Below are positions 16,318 through 25,345 of a stretch of DNA of 36,539 nucleotides, one piece after another. The DNA is from Clostridiales bacterium (GTDB lineage: Bacteria > Bacillota > Clostridia > Clostridiales > Clostridiaceae). The notes beneath the pieces are model-generated. The model searched no databases. It was not told where the DNA came from and saw nothing but the letters and a program-made list of their open reading frames with translations. The first letter of the stretch is position 1. Each line of letters begins with the position of its first letter. The stretch covers positions 1 to 36,539 of the forward strand of contig JAAYPK010000066.1 in assembly GCA_012519845.1 (NCBI GenBank). The letters run 5' to 3'. Made by a program: the position numbers and the translations under genes.

Positions 16318-16383
16318 AATTATAATTCCTCCTAACTTTTAATATATTTATTATATATTATTTACAAAAACTTTTCTATATTA

Positions 16384-16611
16384 TTATCTATTTTCAAGGA
16401 AAGCAGTAAGTTTATTAACTGTAGACATATCTTCTCTTTCTAAATCTGTAGGTTGCAATTTTATTCCTAACTTTTCTTCTATTTGTAGTAAAACTTCTAT
16501 AATTCCTAAAGAATCTAAAAGTTCTGCCTCAAATAAATTTAAATCTAAATCCTCAGCTATATCATCATTTCCTGTAACTTCAATTAAAATTTCTAAAACT
16601 TTATCCTTCAT
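16384..16611 (-). CDS. dltC: D-alanyl carrier protein DltC
   Basis: 75-aa acyl carrier that holds D-alanine as a thioester on a phosphopantetheine arm. The arm attaches at S34 in LLDSLGI. Loaded by DltA and used by DltB. Standard length and fold signals (acidic helix before DSLG, second half LQIEEKLGIKL). Last gene of the operon, 14 bases after dltB, with GAGAGGAGAAT before the ATG. Confidence 0.95.
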   Translation of the reverse strand: MKDKVLEILIEVTGNDDIAEDLDLNLFEAELLDSLGIIEVLLQIEEKLGIKLQPTDLEREDMSTVNKLTAFLENR

Positions 16612-16625
16612 TATTATTCTCCTCT

Positions 16626-17783
16626 CTATTTAAATAAATATCCTGAAAAAATTAACATACCAAAGCAAATTATATGGAAAGTCACTGCAATCTGGATTAA
16701 TTTAAACCATTTATCTTTTTTATGTTTTTTGTAAAATAAGGACTTTCTTTGATAAATATCTGTTAATACTAAAATAACCCCTTGATAAATTCCATATAAA
16801 ATATAGTATACTGTAAATCCATGCCATAAACCCATTATAAACATTGTTATAATTTGTGCAACATGAGAGGCCGTAAATCTACTTTTAAATCTTTTTTTTC
16901 TCATTGAATTTAAAACAAATCTTGAAAAAATATAATCACCAAACCACCTAGATAAAGATATATGCCATCTTGTCCAAAACTCTTTCATATCTTTACTTAT
17001 AAATGGTTTATTAAAGTTTTCTGGTGTTTTTATTCCATATATATAGCTTGTACCAATAGCAAATAAACTGTATCCAGCAAAATCAAAGAATAAATAAAAA
17101 GTATATGCATACATATATTGTATACTACTTAATATAGATATATCAGTTGGAATTTTTAATAAGATATATGTATCAATTAAGTATGCAATTACAAATTTAT
17201 AAACTACACCTAAAGCAATTTTCTGTATTCCCATTAATAAATAATCATTAATATATTCTTTTCTATCTTTTTTTCTTTCAAGGTCATCATTAAATCTTTT
17301 CCATCTATCAATTGGTCCTGAACTTAATGTAGGAGAAAAAGTAATAAAACAAATAAATGACGCTAAATTAATTTCTTTTATTGATCCATCATAAATTTCA
17401 ATTACCATTTGTATTGCCTTGAAACTAACATAAGATAACCCGATAAATCCAATAATAGAGGCATATGTAGTTAAACTTGCAAGCTTACATATTATTAAAG
17501 GTGACATAGACATTAAAAGAAATAACCAATAAATATATTTGTTGTCTGTTTTTCTTCTAATGAATAGATATCCATATATTACAACAAGTTCTCCTATTAA
17601 AAAGCTTAAAAATAAATAAAATTGTGTTGTCCTAAATCCCATTAACAAGGTAATTATAAAAAAAGATGAAATTATCCCATAATACTTAATGGACTTTTTA
17701 GTTAAAACTAATACTATTGCAGGTATTAATGTTAATATTAAAATGTATAAATATAAATAATCTCCATACTGATTAAAAGTCAT
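16626..17783 (-). CDS. dltB: D-alanine O-acyltransferase DltB (MBOAT)
   Basis: 385-aa polytopic membrane acyltransferase that carries D-alanine from DltC across the membrane. MBOAT features are clear: FSPTLSSGPIDRWKRF about 165, FWTRWHISLSRWFGDYIF about 270 and the catalytic H321 in MGLWHGF. Start overlaps the dltA stop as TAATG. The operon context with dltA and dltC removes doubt over its role. Confidence 0.95.
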   Translation of the reverse strand: MTFNQYGDYLYLYILILTLIPAIVLVLTKKSIKYYGIISSFFIITLLMGFRTTQFYLFLSFLIGELVVIYGYLFIRRKTDNKYIYWLFLLMSMSPLIICKLASLTTYASIIGFIGLSYVSFKAIQMVIEIYDGSIKEINLASFICFITFSPTLSSGPIDRWKRFNDDLERKKDRKEYINDYLLMGIQKIALGVVYKFVIAYLIDTYILLKIPTDISILSSIQYMYAYTFYLFFDFAGYSLFAIGTSYIYGIKTPENFNKPFISKDMKEFWTRWHISLSRWFGDYIFSRFVLNSMRKKRFKSRFTASHVAQIITMFIMGLWHGFTVYYILYGIYQGVILVLTDIYQRKSLFYKKHKKDKWFKLIQIAVTFHIICFGMLIFSGYLFK

Positions 17784-19297
17784 TACATATCCTCCAATAA
17801 TTTTTTCCTATCAATTTTTCCATTAATATTTGTAGGAAACTTTTCTATTATTTTTATATTTCTCGGTATCATATAAGAAGGAATTAATTCACCTAATTCT
17901 TTTTTTATTAATATACCATTCTTTAACTTTCCTAAATTATTATCTTCTATTAATTGTACAAAAGCTGTTAAATAAGCTATTTTATCATCTTTTATTATTG
18001 GGACTACTGCTGCATTCTTAACATTATTAACCTTTATTAAATTATTCTCTATATCTTCAATCTCTATTCTAAATCCATTTAATTTTATCTGAAAATCTTT
18101 TCTTCCACAATAATATAAATTTCCATCAATATAATATCCTAAATCCCCAGTTTTATATGCTCGTTCTTTTTTTCCATTGTATTCATCATAATAAAAGCTA
18201 GCATTAGTTTTTTCTTCATTGTTAAAATACCCCTTGCTTACGCTTGGACCAACAATTACTATTTCACCTTTTTCACCATCTTTTAACTTGTTTCCATTAT
18301 CATCAACAATTTTAACTAATGACTTCTTCATAGGATATCCAATTGGAAGGCTTCCATCTTCCTCTAACAAAGATCTATTCATATCATTTGCACTTATTGC
18401 TACAGTTGCTTCAGTTGGCCCGTATCCATTAATTATCCTAGTTTCCGGAAATCTATCTAATAAAGTTTTACATAAAGGCTTTGGTAAAACTTCTCCAACA
18501 AATATCATAGCTTTTAAATTTTTAAGCATGGTAGAATCGAAATCATCTTGTGCAACACACATACCAGCAAAAGAAGGCGTAGATACCCATATATTAATAT
18601 TAGACTGCTTTATGTCCTCAAAAAGGTGTTTTAAGTTTCCAAGTGTATTCTTTGAAAACCCATGTAATGTCTTTCCATAAGTTAATCCTGGATAAATAGA
18701 TGTAACTGATAAATCAAAGGAATAAGCTGCTTGATTCATAAATATTTCTTCACTATCATCTAACTTTAAATAATCTACAATCCATTCCACAAAATTATCT
18801 AAATTATTACTGCTAATCTGAACTCCCTTAGGCTTCCCAGTGCTACCAGAAGTAAAAAGAATATATGCATTTTCATCTTCCTTAACCCAGTTACTTTTAT
18901 CAACTTTAATATCTTTATAATCTTTAAAAATGTACGTTAATTCCTTTAAGTTAATCACCTTTATATTTTTAAATATGCTTCCTTCACTAAAATCAAAAAG
19001 TATTTTAGGATTAACTTCATTTATAATAGTTTCAACTCTTTCTTTTGGATAAGAAATATCTATGGGTATATATGCTCTGCCTGATTTTAAAGCTGCCATC
19101 ATACAGCACATCATTAAATTCTCTTTATTACCGTAAATGACTATAGGTGTATTATCCTTACCTAATGTTTTTAGAATATAGGCTGCTATAGCCTCAGAAT
19201 AATCATTAAGTTCACTATACCTCATTACTTCATTGTCACATACTAAAGCTACTCTCTCTGTTTTTGAGTATTTTAGTATACCATCTAAAATCTTCAT
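17783..19297 (-). CDS. dltA: D-alanine--carrier protein ligase DltA
   Basis: 504-aa adenylating enzyme that activates D-alanine with ATP and loads it on DltC. Core motifs of the ANL family are present: ILFTSGSTGKPKGV about 150, INGYGPTEATV about 292, YKTGDLGY about 376 and the catalytic Lys in NINGKIDRKKL near the C-terminus. Length as expected. AAAAGGGGAAT before the ATG, 14 bases after dltX. Confidence 0.96.
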   Translation of the reverse strand: MKILDGILKYSKTERVALVCDNEVMRYSELNDYSEAIAAYILKTLGKDNTPIVIYGNKENLMMCCMMAALKSGRAYIPIDISYPKERVETIINEVNPKILFDFSEGSIFKNIKVINLKELTYIFKDYKDIKVDKSNWVKEDENAYILFTSGSTGKPKGVQISSNNLDNFVEWIVDYLKLDDSEEIFMNQAAYSFDLSVTSIYPGLTYGKTLHGFSKNTLGNLKHLFEDIKQSNINIWVSTPSFAGMCVAQDDFDSTMLKNLKAMIFVGEVLPKPLCKTLLDRFPETRIINGYGPTEATVAISANDMNRSLLEEDGSLPIGYPMKKSLVKIVDDNGNKLKDGEKGEIVIVGPSVSKGYFNNEEKTNASFYYDEYNGKKERAYKTGDLGYYIDGNLYYCGRKDFQIKLNGFRIEIEDIENNLIKVNNVKNAAVVPIIKDDKIAYLTAFVQLIEDNNLGKLKNGILIKKELGELIPSYMIPRNIKIIEKFPTNINGKIDRKKLLEDM

Positions 19298-19311
19298 TTT
19301 ATATTCCCCTT

Positions 19312-19437
19312 TTAAAATTGATTATACACAAATGGTATTTCAGCAAATGGTTCAAAGGTAATTATTAATATTGCTAAAATAATTGCTATTGAACATATTA
19401 TTGCAAATTTAATATATTTATCATTTAAAATATTCAT
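19312..19437 (-). CDS. dltX: DltX, teichoic acid D-alanylation mini-protein
   Basis: 41-aa single-pass membrane protein between dltD and dltA. It has a short polar start (MNILNDKYIKF), one membrane helix (about residues 11-27), a short loop and the C-terminal motif PFVYNQF. This motif matches the conserved F-x-Y-x-x-F ending of DltX, whose Tyr is thought to carry D-alanine between DltB and DltD on the outer face. It overlaps the end of dltD by 17 bases in another frame, and its own ribosome site is weak, so coupled translation is likely. It is too short for most gene finders. Confidence 0.87.
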   Translation of the reverse strand: MNILNDKYIKFAIICSIAIILAILIITFEPFAEIPFVYNQF

Positions 19438-20602
19438 TAATTTCTTTATCAATTTTAAGCCATCCTTTCCATCCTAAATGCTGAGTATCCATCATAAAAT
19501 ACTCTGTATACTCATCATCAAACAAGTTCAATACTTTAAACCCTTTTTCTTCAGCCATTTTTTCTGCTTTTTCATAAAACTTTTCTCTTTCTTCTGGAAG
19601 GCTTCCCGCAAAATCATACCACTTACCATTAGTAGGTACTAAAATAATATATGGCTTTACTTCTAAATCAATGCATGTATCTAAATATAATTCAAAATCT
19701 TCAAACTCCTTAGATAATGTATAATCAATATCTCTTGATGCTCCCTTAAGTTCATCTAATTTAGGTTGAATTGTATTGAATGTATCATCAATAATTCCAA
19801 AATCATTATTGGTAATAGCTATTCTGCCCTGATCCTCTGCCTTCTCCTCTTCCTTTTCCCAATTTATATCTTTAATTATAGGTTTATTAGCGTTATCTAA
19901 TTTTTTTATTCTACTATATAATTCGCCTTTTTCCTTTAATTCAACCACTTTCTCTCTTAAAGAAAAATATGGCTTTAATAAAAATCTGACTGCCTTACTA
20001 ATAAAATCATTATTGCTATATATCTTTGAATTTAGATACTCAGGTAAATATTGTTTACTTCCATGTAATAAGCTATTTACTCTTTTTGTATATTTTATTT
20101 TATTAGATTTACTTATTTTATCATTATTTATATATTTATAATATTGAACTGGCGAAAATGTGCTTTGGAAATTTTTATCACCAATTCCGCTATATGTGTT
20201 GTACCATTGGAATGACTGTAAATTGACAATGTTAGAATTTATCCCTTCATCGAAATTAATGCTACCAATTATAGACGTGTGCTGTAAATTTTGAACATAT
20301 CCTCTTCCAATGATCTCTATATTCTTACTTAACTCCTTTGTAGGAAATATTTTTGTTGGCATTTGATCAAAATTTGCTGTTAACTCTGATGATCCCTGAA
20401 TTATTAGCCCATCATTATTTACAAAATAACCAGTAAAAATTGTCCCCTTATCTTTTAATACATCTCCTGCATTAATGGAAATCTCATCTATATTCTTTTC
20501 TTTCATATATTGGTTTATTTGCATGTCAAGATAAGTATTAATTCCAAAATAAAAAGATATCCCTACTAAAATTGGAATCAATACTCCTAATATTTTTTTC
20601 AT
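19421..20602 (-). CDS. dltD: DltD of the dlt operon
   Basis: 393-aa membrane-anchored protein that acts outside the cell in the last step of D-alanylation. N-terminal helix about 3-23; nucleophile motif GSSE at 70-73; C-terminal DTQHLGWKGW supplies the Asp and His. Start is ATG 20602 behind ATAGGAGGAATAA; the longer in-frame start at 20635 has no site and is rejected. First gene of dltD-X-A-B-C, under the promoter at 20624-20652. A close paralogue stands alone at 8525-9715. Confidence 0.93.
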   Translation of the reverse strand: MKKILGVLIPILVGISFYFGINTYLDMQINQYMKEKNIDEISINAGDVLKDKGTIFTGYFVNNDGLIIQGSSELTANFDQMPTKIFPTKELSKNIEIIGRGYVQNLQHTSIIGSINFDEGINSNIVNLQSFQWYNTYSGIGDKNFQSTFSPVQYYKYINNDKISKSNKIKYTKRVNSLLHGSKQYLPEYLNSKIYSNNDFISKAVRFLLKPYFSLREKVVELKEKGELYSRIKKLDNANKPIIKDINWEKEEEKAEDQGRIAITNNDFGIIDDTFNTIQPKLDELKGASRDIDYTLSKEFEDFELYLDTCIDLEVKPYIILVPTNGKWYDFAGSLPEEREKFYEKAEKMAEEKGFKVLNLFDDEYTEYFMMDTQHLGWKGWLKIDKEINEYFK

Positions 20603-20623
20603 TTTATTCCTCCTATCCCAAAT

Positions 20624-20652
20624 ATTATACACCATGTACTAATGTTCATCAA
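20624..20652 (-). promoter_or_regulatory. Sigma-A promoter of the dlt operon
   Basis: -35 TTGATG (20647-20652), 17-base spacer, -10 TATAAT (20624-20629). The -35 hexamer falls inside the degenerate copy of the dnaX 3' end (Ile-Asp-Glu codons), so the promoter appears to be partly built from that scar. Confidence 0.7.
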
Positions 20653-20713
20653 TTATGTTCAACATTTCATCAAAATTTTGAGATAAGGCCCTTTAATGAT
20701 TTTTCCATTATCA
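20639..20713 (-). pseudogene. Degenerate second copy of the dnaX 3' end
   Basis: Read on the minus strand, 20686-20639 gives LSQNFDEMLNIIDEH and a stop, closely like the true DnaX ending LSQNIDKDMLEILDE. The DNA agrees too: TCTCAAAATATTGAT in dnaX against TCTCAAAATTTTGAT here. Upstream similarity (AATGGAAAAATC against AATCCAGAAAAAATC) extends to about 20713 but is broken by a short insertion. It is a remnant of about 75 bases, lying 60-130 bases after the intact dnaX stop. Confidence 0.72.
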
Positions 20714-20770
20714 TACTATTTGTGCCAAATTCCCCATTTTATAATTTTATTATTAATACTAAAACCACTA

Positions 20771-22405
20771 TTACTCATCAAGTATTTCTAGCATGTCTTT
20801 ATCAATATTTTGAGACAAGATTTTTTCTGGATTTTCTTCATTATTATTACCTTTATCCACAATAAACCTAGTTTTAATTTCCTCACCTATTATTTCTGAA
20901 ATTACTTCATTTACAATTCTATTGTTCTCTTGTTTTTCAAGTCGTTCCTTACTAAAAGCATACTCCTCGCTATAATGAATAGTTAATATTCCTTTATTAC
21001 ATTCAACTGGCCTTCCAGTTAGAATTGAAGCATAAACTATCATAGCTCTTCTTGCTTTAAAGGCTTCTAAAATATCTTTCCAACTTCTTTTTATATCATT
21101 AATTGTTGCTTTAGAATCTGGATTTTCTCCAATGTTTTTCATAGATAAAGCCCTATTTGCCTTTATAGTATTAGATTTTGTTTCATCACTATTAGTTGCT
21201 ACTTTCTCTCTAATTAAATTAGTTTCATCTGCCGCCATAGCCACTTTAACTTTTCCAGTTTTTAATCCTTCTTCAAGTCTATTTATTCTTGCCAAAATAA
21301 CTTCATTTGAAGTATCATACTCAATTTTGCACATCTTCACTACTGCTAACTCTAAATAAAGTCTTGATTCCTTACTAAGTTTAGCATTACTTTCTGCCTC
21401 TTGAAGAATTCTTATGTCTCTCATAATCTCTTCTACTCTTATTCTATTGCCTTGCTCGTTAACTCTTTCAATATTCTCTAAAGACATATCTAATACTTCT
21501 TCTGGGTTATTAGTTACTTTTATCATTAAAAGATTTCTAAAATGTACTACTAAATCTTTAATAAATAAATACATGTCTTTTCCTGAATAAACTACATCTT
21601 CAATAATTCTCATTGCGCTTTCAACATTTTTGCTAATTATTGCCGAAGTAATATCAAATAAATTATCATTTGTTACCAATCCTAACATGTTAACTAATCC
21701 ATTATAATCAATTTTACCATCACCCATTGCAATTGCTTGATCTAATATACTTAAAGCATCTCTCATTGCACCATCAGATGTTCTAGAAATCAATTCTAAG
21801 CTCTTTTCATCAGCCAAGACACCTTTAGTATCAACAATTTTTCTAAGTAAAGCACAAATATTTTTACTTACTATTCTTTTAAAATCAAATCTTTGGCATC
21901 TTGATAAAATAGTAATAGGAAGTTTTTGAGGATCTGTTGTTGCTAATATAAAAATTACATTAGCTGGTGGCTCCTCAAGTGTTTTCAAAAATGCATTTAC
22001 TGCTCCTATAGAAAGCATGTGAACCTCATCCATAATATAAACTTTATATTTTGCTTCTTGAGGAGGATATTTTGCATCCTCGATAATATCTCTGATCTTA
22101 TCAACTCCATTATTTGAAGCTGCATCCAATTCTGTTACATCTATTGCTAATCCATTATTTATCTTTTTGCACATTTCACATTCATTACAAGGCTCTCCAT
22201 TTTGTGGGTTTAAACAATTTAATGCTTTAGCCATAATTTTAGCTGTAGATGTTTTTCCTGTACCTCTTGTTCCACAAAACAAATATGCATGAGCAATTCT
22301 ATTATTTTCAATTTGATTTTTTAATGTTACTGTAATATGCTCCTGCCCTACTACATCCTCGAATTTTTTAGGTCTCCATTCTCTATATAATGCTGTATAC
22401 CCCAA
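20771..22405 (-). CDS. dnaX: DNA polymerase III subunit gamma/tau
   Basis: 544-aa clamp-loader ATPase of the replisome. Walker A GTRGTGKTS (45-53); a four-Cys zinc module C64, C73, C76, C79; Walker B YIMDEVHML; sensor SRCQRF; then domain III and a C-terminal tau-like tail of about 180 residues that ends LSQNIDKDMLEILDE. The start is TTG 22405 (MGYTALYREWRP), 6 bases after GGAGGTG. The ATG 15 bases upstream overlaps that site and is rejected; the Bacillus protein begins with a similar sequence. It is divergent from thyA. A -10-like TATAAT lies at 22445-22450, but I see no good -35. Confidence 0.94.
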   Translation of the reverse strand: MGYTALYREWRPKKFEDVVGQEHITVTLKNQIENNRIAHAYLFCGTRGTGKTSTAKIMAKALNCLNPQNGEPCNECEMCKKINNGLAIDVTELDAASNNGVDKIRDIIEDAKYPPQEAKYKVYIMDEVHMLSIGAVNAFLKTLEEPPANVIFILATTDPQKLPITILSRCQRFDFKRIVSKNICALLRKIVDTKGVLADEKSLELISRTSDGAMRDALSILDQAIAMGDGKIDYNGLVNMLGLVTNDNLFDITSAIISKNVESAMRIIEDVVYSGKDMYLFIKDLVVHFRNLLMIKVTNNPEEVLDMSLENIERVNEQGNRIRVEEIMRDIRILQEAESNAKLSKESRLYLELAVVKMCKIEYDTSNEVILARINRLEEGLKTGKVKVAMAADETNLIREKVATNSDETKSNTIKANRALSMKNIGENPDSKATINDIKRSWKDILEAFKARRAMIVYASILTGRPVECNKGILTIHYSEEYAFSKERLEKQENNRIVNEVISEIIGEEIKTRFIVDKGNNNEENPEKILSQNIDKDMLEILDE

Positions 22406-22513
22406 GATGTTCACCTCCATAATTATTAAAAAACTCTACCTTTTATTATACACTAACGTTAATTTAATTTATATGTTAAAATGTAATTGAACTTTATATA
22501 TAGGAGGAAATCA

Positions 22514-23305
22514 ATGAGTATTTATGATGAAAAATATTTATCTTTAGTAGAAGATTTAATCAATAATGGATATTATGATAACAATAGAACAGGAATACCA
22601 ACATATAAACTTCCTCATAAGATTATGCAGTTTAATCTTCAAAAGGAATTTCCAATATTAACAACAAAATTCGTTGCATTTAAAACTGCAACTAAAGAAA
22701 TGCTTTGGATATACCAAAAGCAATCAAATGTAGTAGAAGATTTAAGAAAAGAAAAAGTAAAAGTATGGAATGAATGGGAGGGTGAGGATGGTACTATAGG
22801 GAAAGCCTATGGATACCAAGTTAAGAAGTTCCAACAGATGGATAACTTAATTGATGCCCTTAAAAATAATCCACAAGACAGAAGAATGATGATTAATCTT
22901 TGGAATTGGTCAGACTTACCTGAAATGAATTTAGCACCTTGTTGTTTCTTAACTATGTGGGATGTAACTGATGGATACCTAAATTGTATGCTAGTTCAAA
23001 GATCTGGTGATATGGGATTAGGTGTTCCATTTAATACATGTCAATTTGCAGTTCTTACACATATGTTAGCACAAGTTACTGGACATAAGCCTGGTATATT
23101 AACTCATGTAATAAATAATGCTCATATTTATGAAAATCAAGTTGAGGGTTTAAAATTACAATTATCTAGAAAGAATGAAGCATATGAAGCCCCTGAATTT
23201 TGGATTAATCCAGAGATTAAAAGCTTTTACGATTTTACAGCCGAGGATGTTAAACTAATAGATTATAAATATCATCCAGCAATTAAAATGGAGGTGGCAA
23301 AATAA
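22514..23305 (+). CDS. thyA: Thymidylate synthase
   Basis: 263-aa enzyme that methylates dUMP to dTMP with methylene-tetrahydrofolate. [13 protein letters not shown] binds phosphate; the catalytic C143 is in [20 protein letters not shown] and HIYENQ are family signatures. ATG 22514 follows TAGGAGG at 22501-22507; the in-frame ATG at 22487 lies ahead of that site and is rejected. folA overlaps its stop by one base, so the two work together: ThyA oxidises folate to dihydrofolate and FolA reduces it again. Confidence 0.96.
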   Translation: MSIYDEKYLSLVEDLINNGYYDNNRTGIPTYKLPHKIMQFNLQKEFPILTTKFVAFKTATKEMLWIYQKQSNVVEDLRKEKVKVWNEWEGEDGTIGKAYGYQVKKFQQMDNLIDALKNNPQDRRMMINLWNWSDLPEMNLAPCCFLTMWDVTDGYLNCMLVQRSGDMGLGVPFNTCQFAVLTHMLAQVTGHKPGILTHVINNAHIYENQVEGLKLQLSRKNEAYEAPEFWINPEIKSFYDFTAEDVKLIDYKYHPAIKMEVAK

Positions 23306-23790
23306 TGTTATCTACTATTGTAGCAATAGCAAATAATAATGTTATTGGTGGAGACAATAAGTTACTTTGGCATATTTCAGAGGATCTTAAAAGATTTAAA
23401 GAAATAACTATGGATAGCACTATAATAATGGGAAGAAAAACCTTTGAATCTCTTCCTAAAATTTTACCAGGAAGAACTCACGTTGTTTTAACTTCCGACA
23501 AAAATTATAATGTTTCATCTGATAAAGTTAAAATAGTACATAGCCTTGAGGAAATTCTCAATCTTTACAAAGATACTGATGAAGAAGCCTTTATAATAGG
23601 AGGCGGAACCATGTATTCTTTAACCCTTCCCTATTGCAAAAAATTTTACTTAACTAAAATTAATAAAGATTTTAAAGGAGATACCTATTTCCCTACAATA
23701 AATTTTGATGAGTGGGAAGTAACCTATGAATCTGAAGAAAAAATAGATAACAATATTCCTTATCAATTCATTAATTATAGTAGAAAATAA
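23305..23790 (+). CDS. folA: Dihydrofolate reductase
   Basis: 161-aa NADPH-dependent reductase, the target of trimethoprim. Visible motifs: IVAIANNNVIGGDNKLLWHISEDLKRFKEIT (substrate site, acidic residue in SED), IIMGRKTFESLP, VVLTSD and AFIIGGGTMYSL (cofactor). Full length. Start ATG shares a base with the thyA stop (TAATG), so expression is coupled. Followed by a strong terminator. Confidence 0.95.
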   Translation: MLSTIVAIANNNVIGGDNKLLWHISEDLKRFKEITMDSTIIMGRKTFESLPKILPGRTHVVLTSDKNYNVSSDKVKIVHSLEEILNLYKDTDEEAFIIGGGTMYSLTLPYCKKFYLTKINKDFKGDTYFPTINFDEWEVTYESEEKIDNNIPYQFINYSRK

Positions 23791-23792
23791 AA

Positions 23793-23828
23793 AAAGGTGA
23801 GTAGACAAAAATCTACTCACCTTTTATT
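23793..23828. terminator. Bidirectional terminator between folA and the LCP gene
   Basis: Perfect 14-bp stem (23793-23806/23812-23825) flanked by A and T runs on both sides. It ends thyA-folA from the left and can end the LCP gene from the right. Confidence 0.88.
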
Positions 23829-23832
23829 GAAA

Positions 23833-23861
23833 TTATCCACACTTAATAATAATAATCCACA
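23833..23861 (+). other. Pair of DnaA-box-like sequences
   Basis: A perfect DnaA box TTATCCACA at 23833-23841 and a one-mismatch box TAATCCACA at 23853-23861, same orientation, start to start 20 bases, between the folA terminator and the end of the LCP gene. Two nearby boxes outside a gene could bind DnaA, or may be chance in A/T-rich DNA. Confidence 0.4.
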
Positions 23862-23901
23862 GCTTTATACTGATTTCCTCTTATTTTGTTGATTATTTAA
23901 C

Positions 23902-24888
23902 CTAATCATAAATGAATTGATGTATTTTATTAGTTGTAATCTCCTTATCCATGTGTAATTTATAATCAGCAAATGTTCCTGTACTCCAATGATCACCATC
24001 ACTGGGAAACCTATTTTGAGAAAAATTACTTGTATCAAAGCCAACAATTTCTGTTCCTAAACTTAATAATTCATAGTAACTTATATTTGTAGTAATTAAA
24101 TCTCCTGATTCCTGCAAAAAAGATGATAATTTATTTATTCCTAAATCCTTCATCTTATAAAATAATACTTTCAAAACAAATCTTTGCCTTTCAGTTCTTT
24201 TAAAATCAGTACCTTCTGTATACCTAATTCTACAATATGCAGTTACTTGAGTTCCATTTAATAATTGATTTCCTGTACTAACTATTAGCTCTTCATTTGT
24301 TCCATTTTTTTTATTAAGATCTCTAATATACGAATTAATATATTGTAATTCATCATCTTTCACATTAATATTAAGTCCACCTATTTTATCTACTATTTTA
24401 GGTAATGATTCTAAATTTACAGCTATAAACTTATCAATAGCTAAATTAAAATTATAATTAATTGTTTTTAATGCTAGTTCTGGTCCACCGTCCATCATAG
24501 CCATATTAATAATATTTTCTCCATGACCAGGGATTTCTACATAAGTATCTCTCATAATTGAGCATAACTTTATTGAACCCTTATCACTATTTAAAGATAA
24601 TATCATATTACAATCGGATAACCCTCTAGTTCCATCTACTGTATCAGTTCCAAATAAAGCAATATTAATTATTGATTTATGTTCTTCCTTTGTATCCTCA
24701 CCATTAACTAATACTTCTTCTTTGTTTATGTCCACCTTATTTATTTTTGAATATAAAAAATATCCGTATATAAATATTCCAGAAATAATGAATATTACTC
24801 CTAAAACAAAAATACAAATTCCAATAATCATTCTTCTTTTCATCTTTGTATTACTTTTATTTAGGTTACTCGATTTATGTTTTTTCAT
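23902..24888 (-). CDS. LytR-CpsA-Psr (LCP) family protein
   Basis: 328-aa membrane-anchored enzyme. LCP proteins transfer lipid-linked anionic polymers, such as wall teichoic acid, to peptidoglycan on the cell surface. A basic N-terminus (about 1-20) precedes one membrane helix (about 21-45). The LCP domain (about 70-300) shows the conserved charged motifs NIALFGTDT, RGLSDCNMILSLN, IMRDTYVEIPG, INMAMMDGGPE and CRIRYTEGTDFKRTERQ. AAAAGGGGCG lies before the ATG. Single gene, converging with folA. Its wall-polymer role fits with the dlt genes nearby, but the polymer is not identified. Confidence 0.9.
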   Translation of the reverse strand: MKKHKSSNLNKSNTKMKRRMIIGICIFVLGVIFIISGIFIYGYFLYSKINKVDINKEEVLVNGEDTKEEHKSIINIALFGTDTVDGTRGLSDCNMILSLNSDKGSIKLCSIMRDTYVEIPGHGENIINMAMMDGGPELALKTINYNFNLAIDKFIAVNLESLPKIVDKIGGLNINVKDDELQYINSYIRDLNKKNGTNEELIVSTGNQLLNGTQVTAYCRIRYTEGTDFKRTERQRFVLKVLFYKMKDLGINKLSSFLQESGDLITTNISYYELLSLGTEIVGFDTSNFSQNRFPSDGDHWSTGTFADYKLHMDKEITTNKIHQFIYD

Positions 24889-24978
24889 GGTATCGCCCCT
24901 TTTATAGAATAATGTAACTTAAATAATCTTATTATCTAAGTTTATGTAAATAAGTCGATTGTCCATAAAAATAAGAAA

Positions 24979-25009
24979 AGAGAATTCCCAAATTTCTTTG
25001 GAATTCTCT
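24979..25009 (-). terminator. Terminator downstream of the SRP RNA
   Basis: 10-bp stem AGAGAATTCC/GGAATTCTCT with an 11-base loop, followed on the minus strand by TTTTCTTATTTTT. It lies about 70 bases past the SRP RNA 3' end. Confidence 0.8.
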
Positions 25010-25077
25010 ATCCTAAGTCCTATATTGTTAATCCTATAAAGAGTAACCTATGTAATTTTCATTCATTATAAAAATAA

Positions 25078-25343
25078 ACCGTGCACCCTAGCTCGGTAAA
25101 AATTTATATGCGTTACCTATACAGTTAGCTCAAGCCAGATTGATCCACGGCACAGAAAAGTGACCACTTATCGCTGCTTCCTTCCGGACCTGACGAGGTT
25201 CATGGGTTTCCTTGCGTGGGACCCAACTATCAACACCACTTATATAGGGCAGGCCACACAAATAAATACCTACCTAGGGAATTCGACCCTGCTATAGCGG
25301 ATTGCAGGTTATAGGGCACCGCTAACTCCCCATCTAGCACGGC
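25078..25343 (-). ncRNA. ffs: SRP RNA (large Gram-positive type, scRNA)
   Basis: About 266 nt, minus strand. The 5' end GCCGTGCTAG pairs with the 3' end GGGTGCACGGT. The 5' part has the Alu-type loops, and the S-domain apical region (25166-25215) carries the universal Ffh-binding core CCGGAAGGAAGCAGC, with the GTCAGGT stretch just ahead. With Ffh it targets nascent membrane and secreted proteins. Followed by a T-rich tail. A promoter at 25463-25491 lies about 115 bases ahead, with a partial tRNA in between. SRP RNA next to dnaX and tadA is a common Firmicutes arrangement. Confidence 0.95.
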
Positions 25344-25345
25344 AA

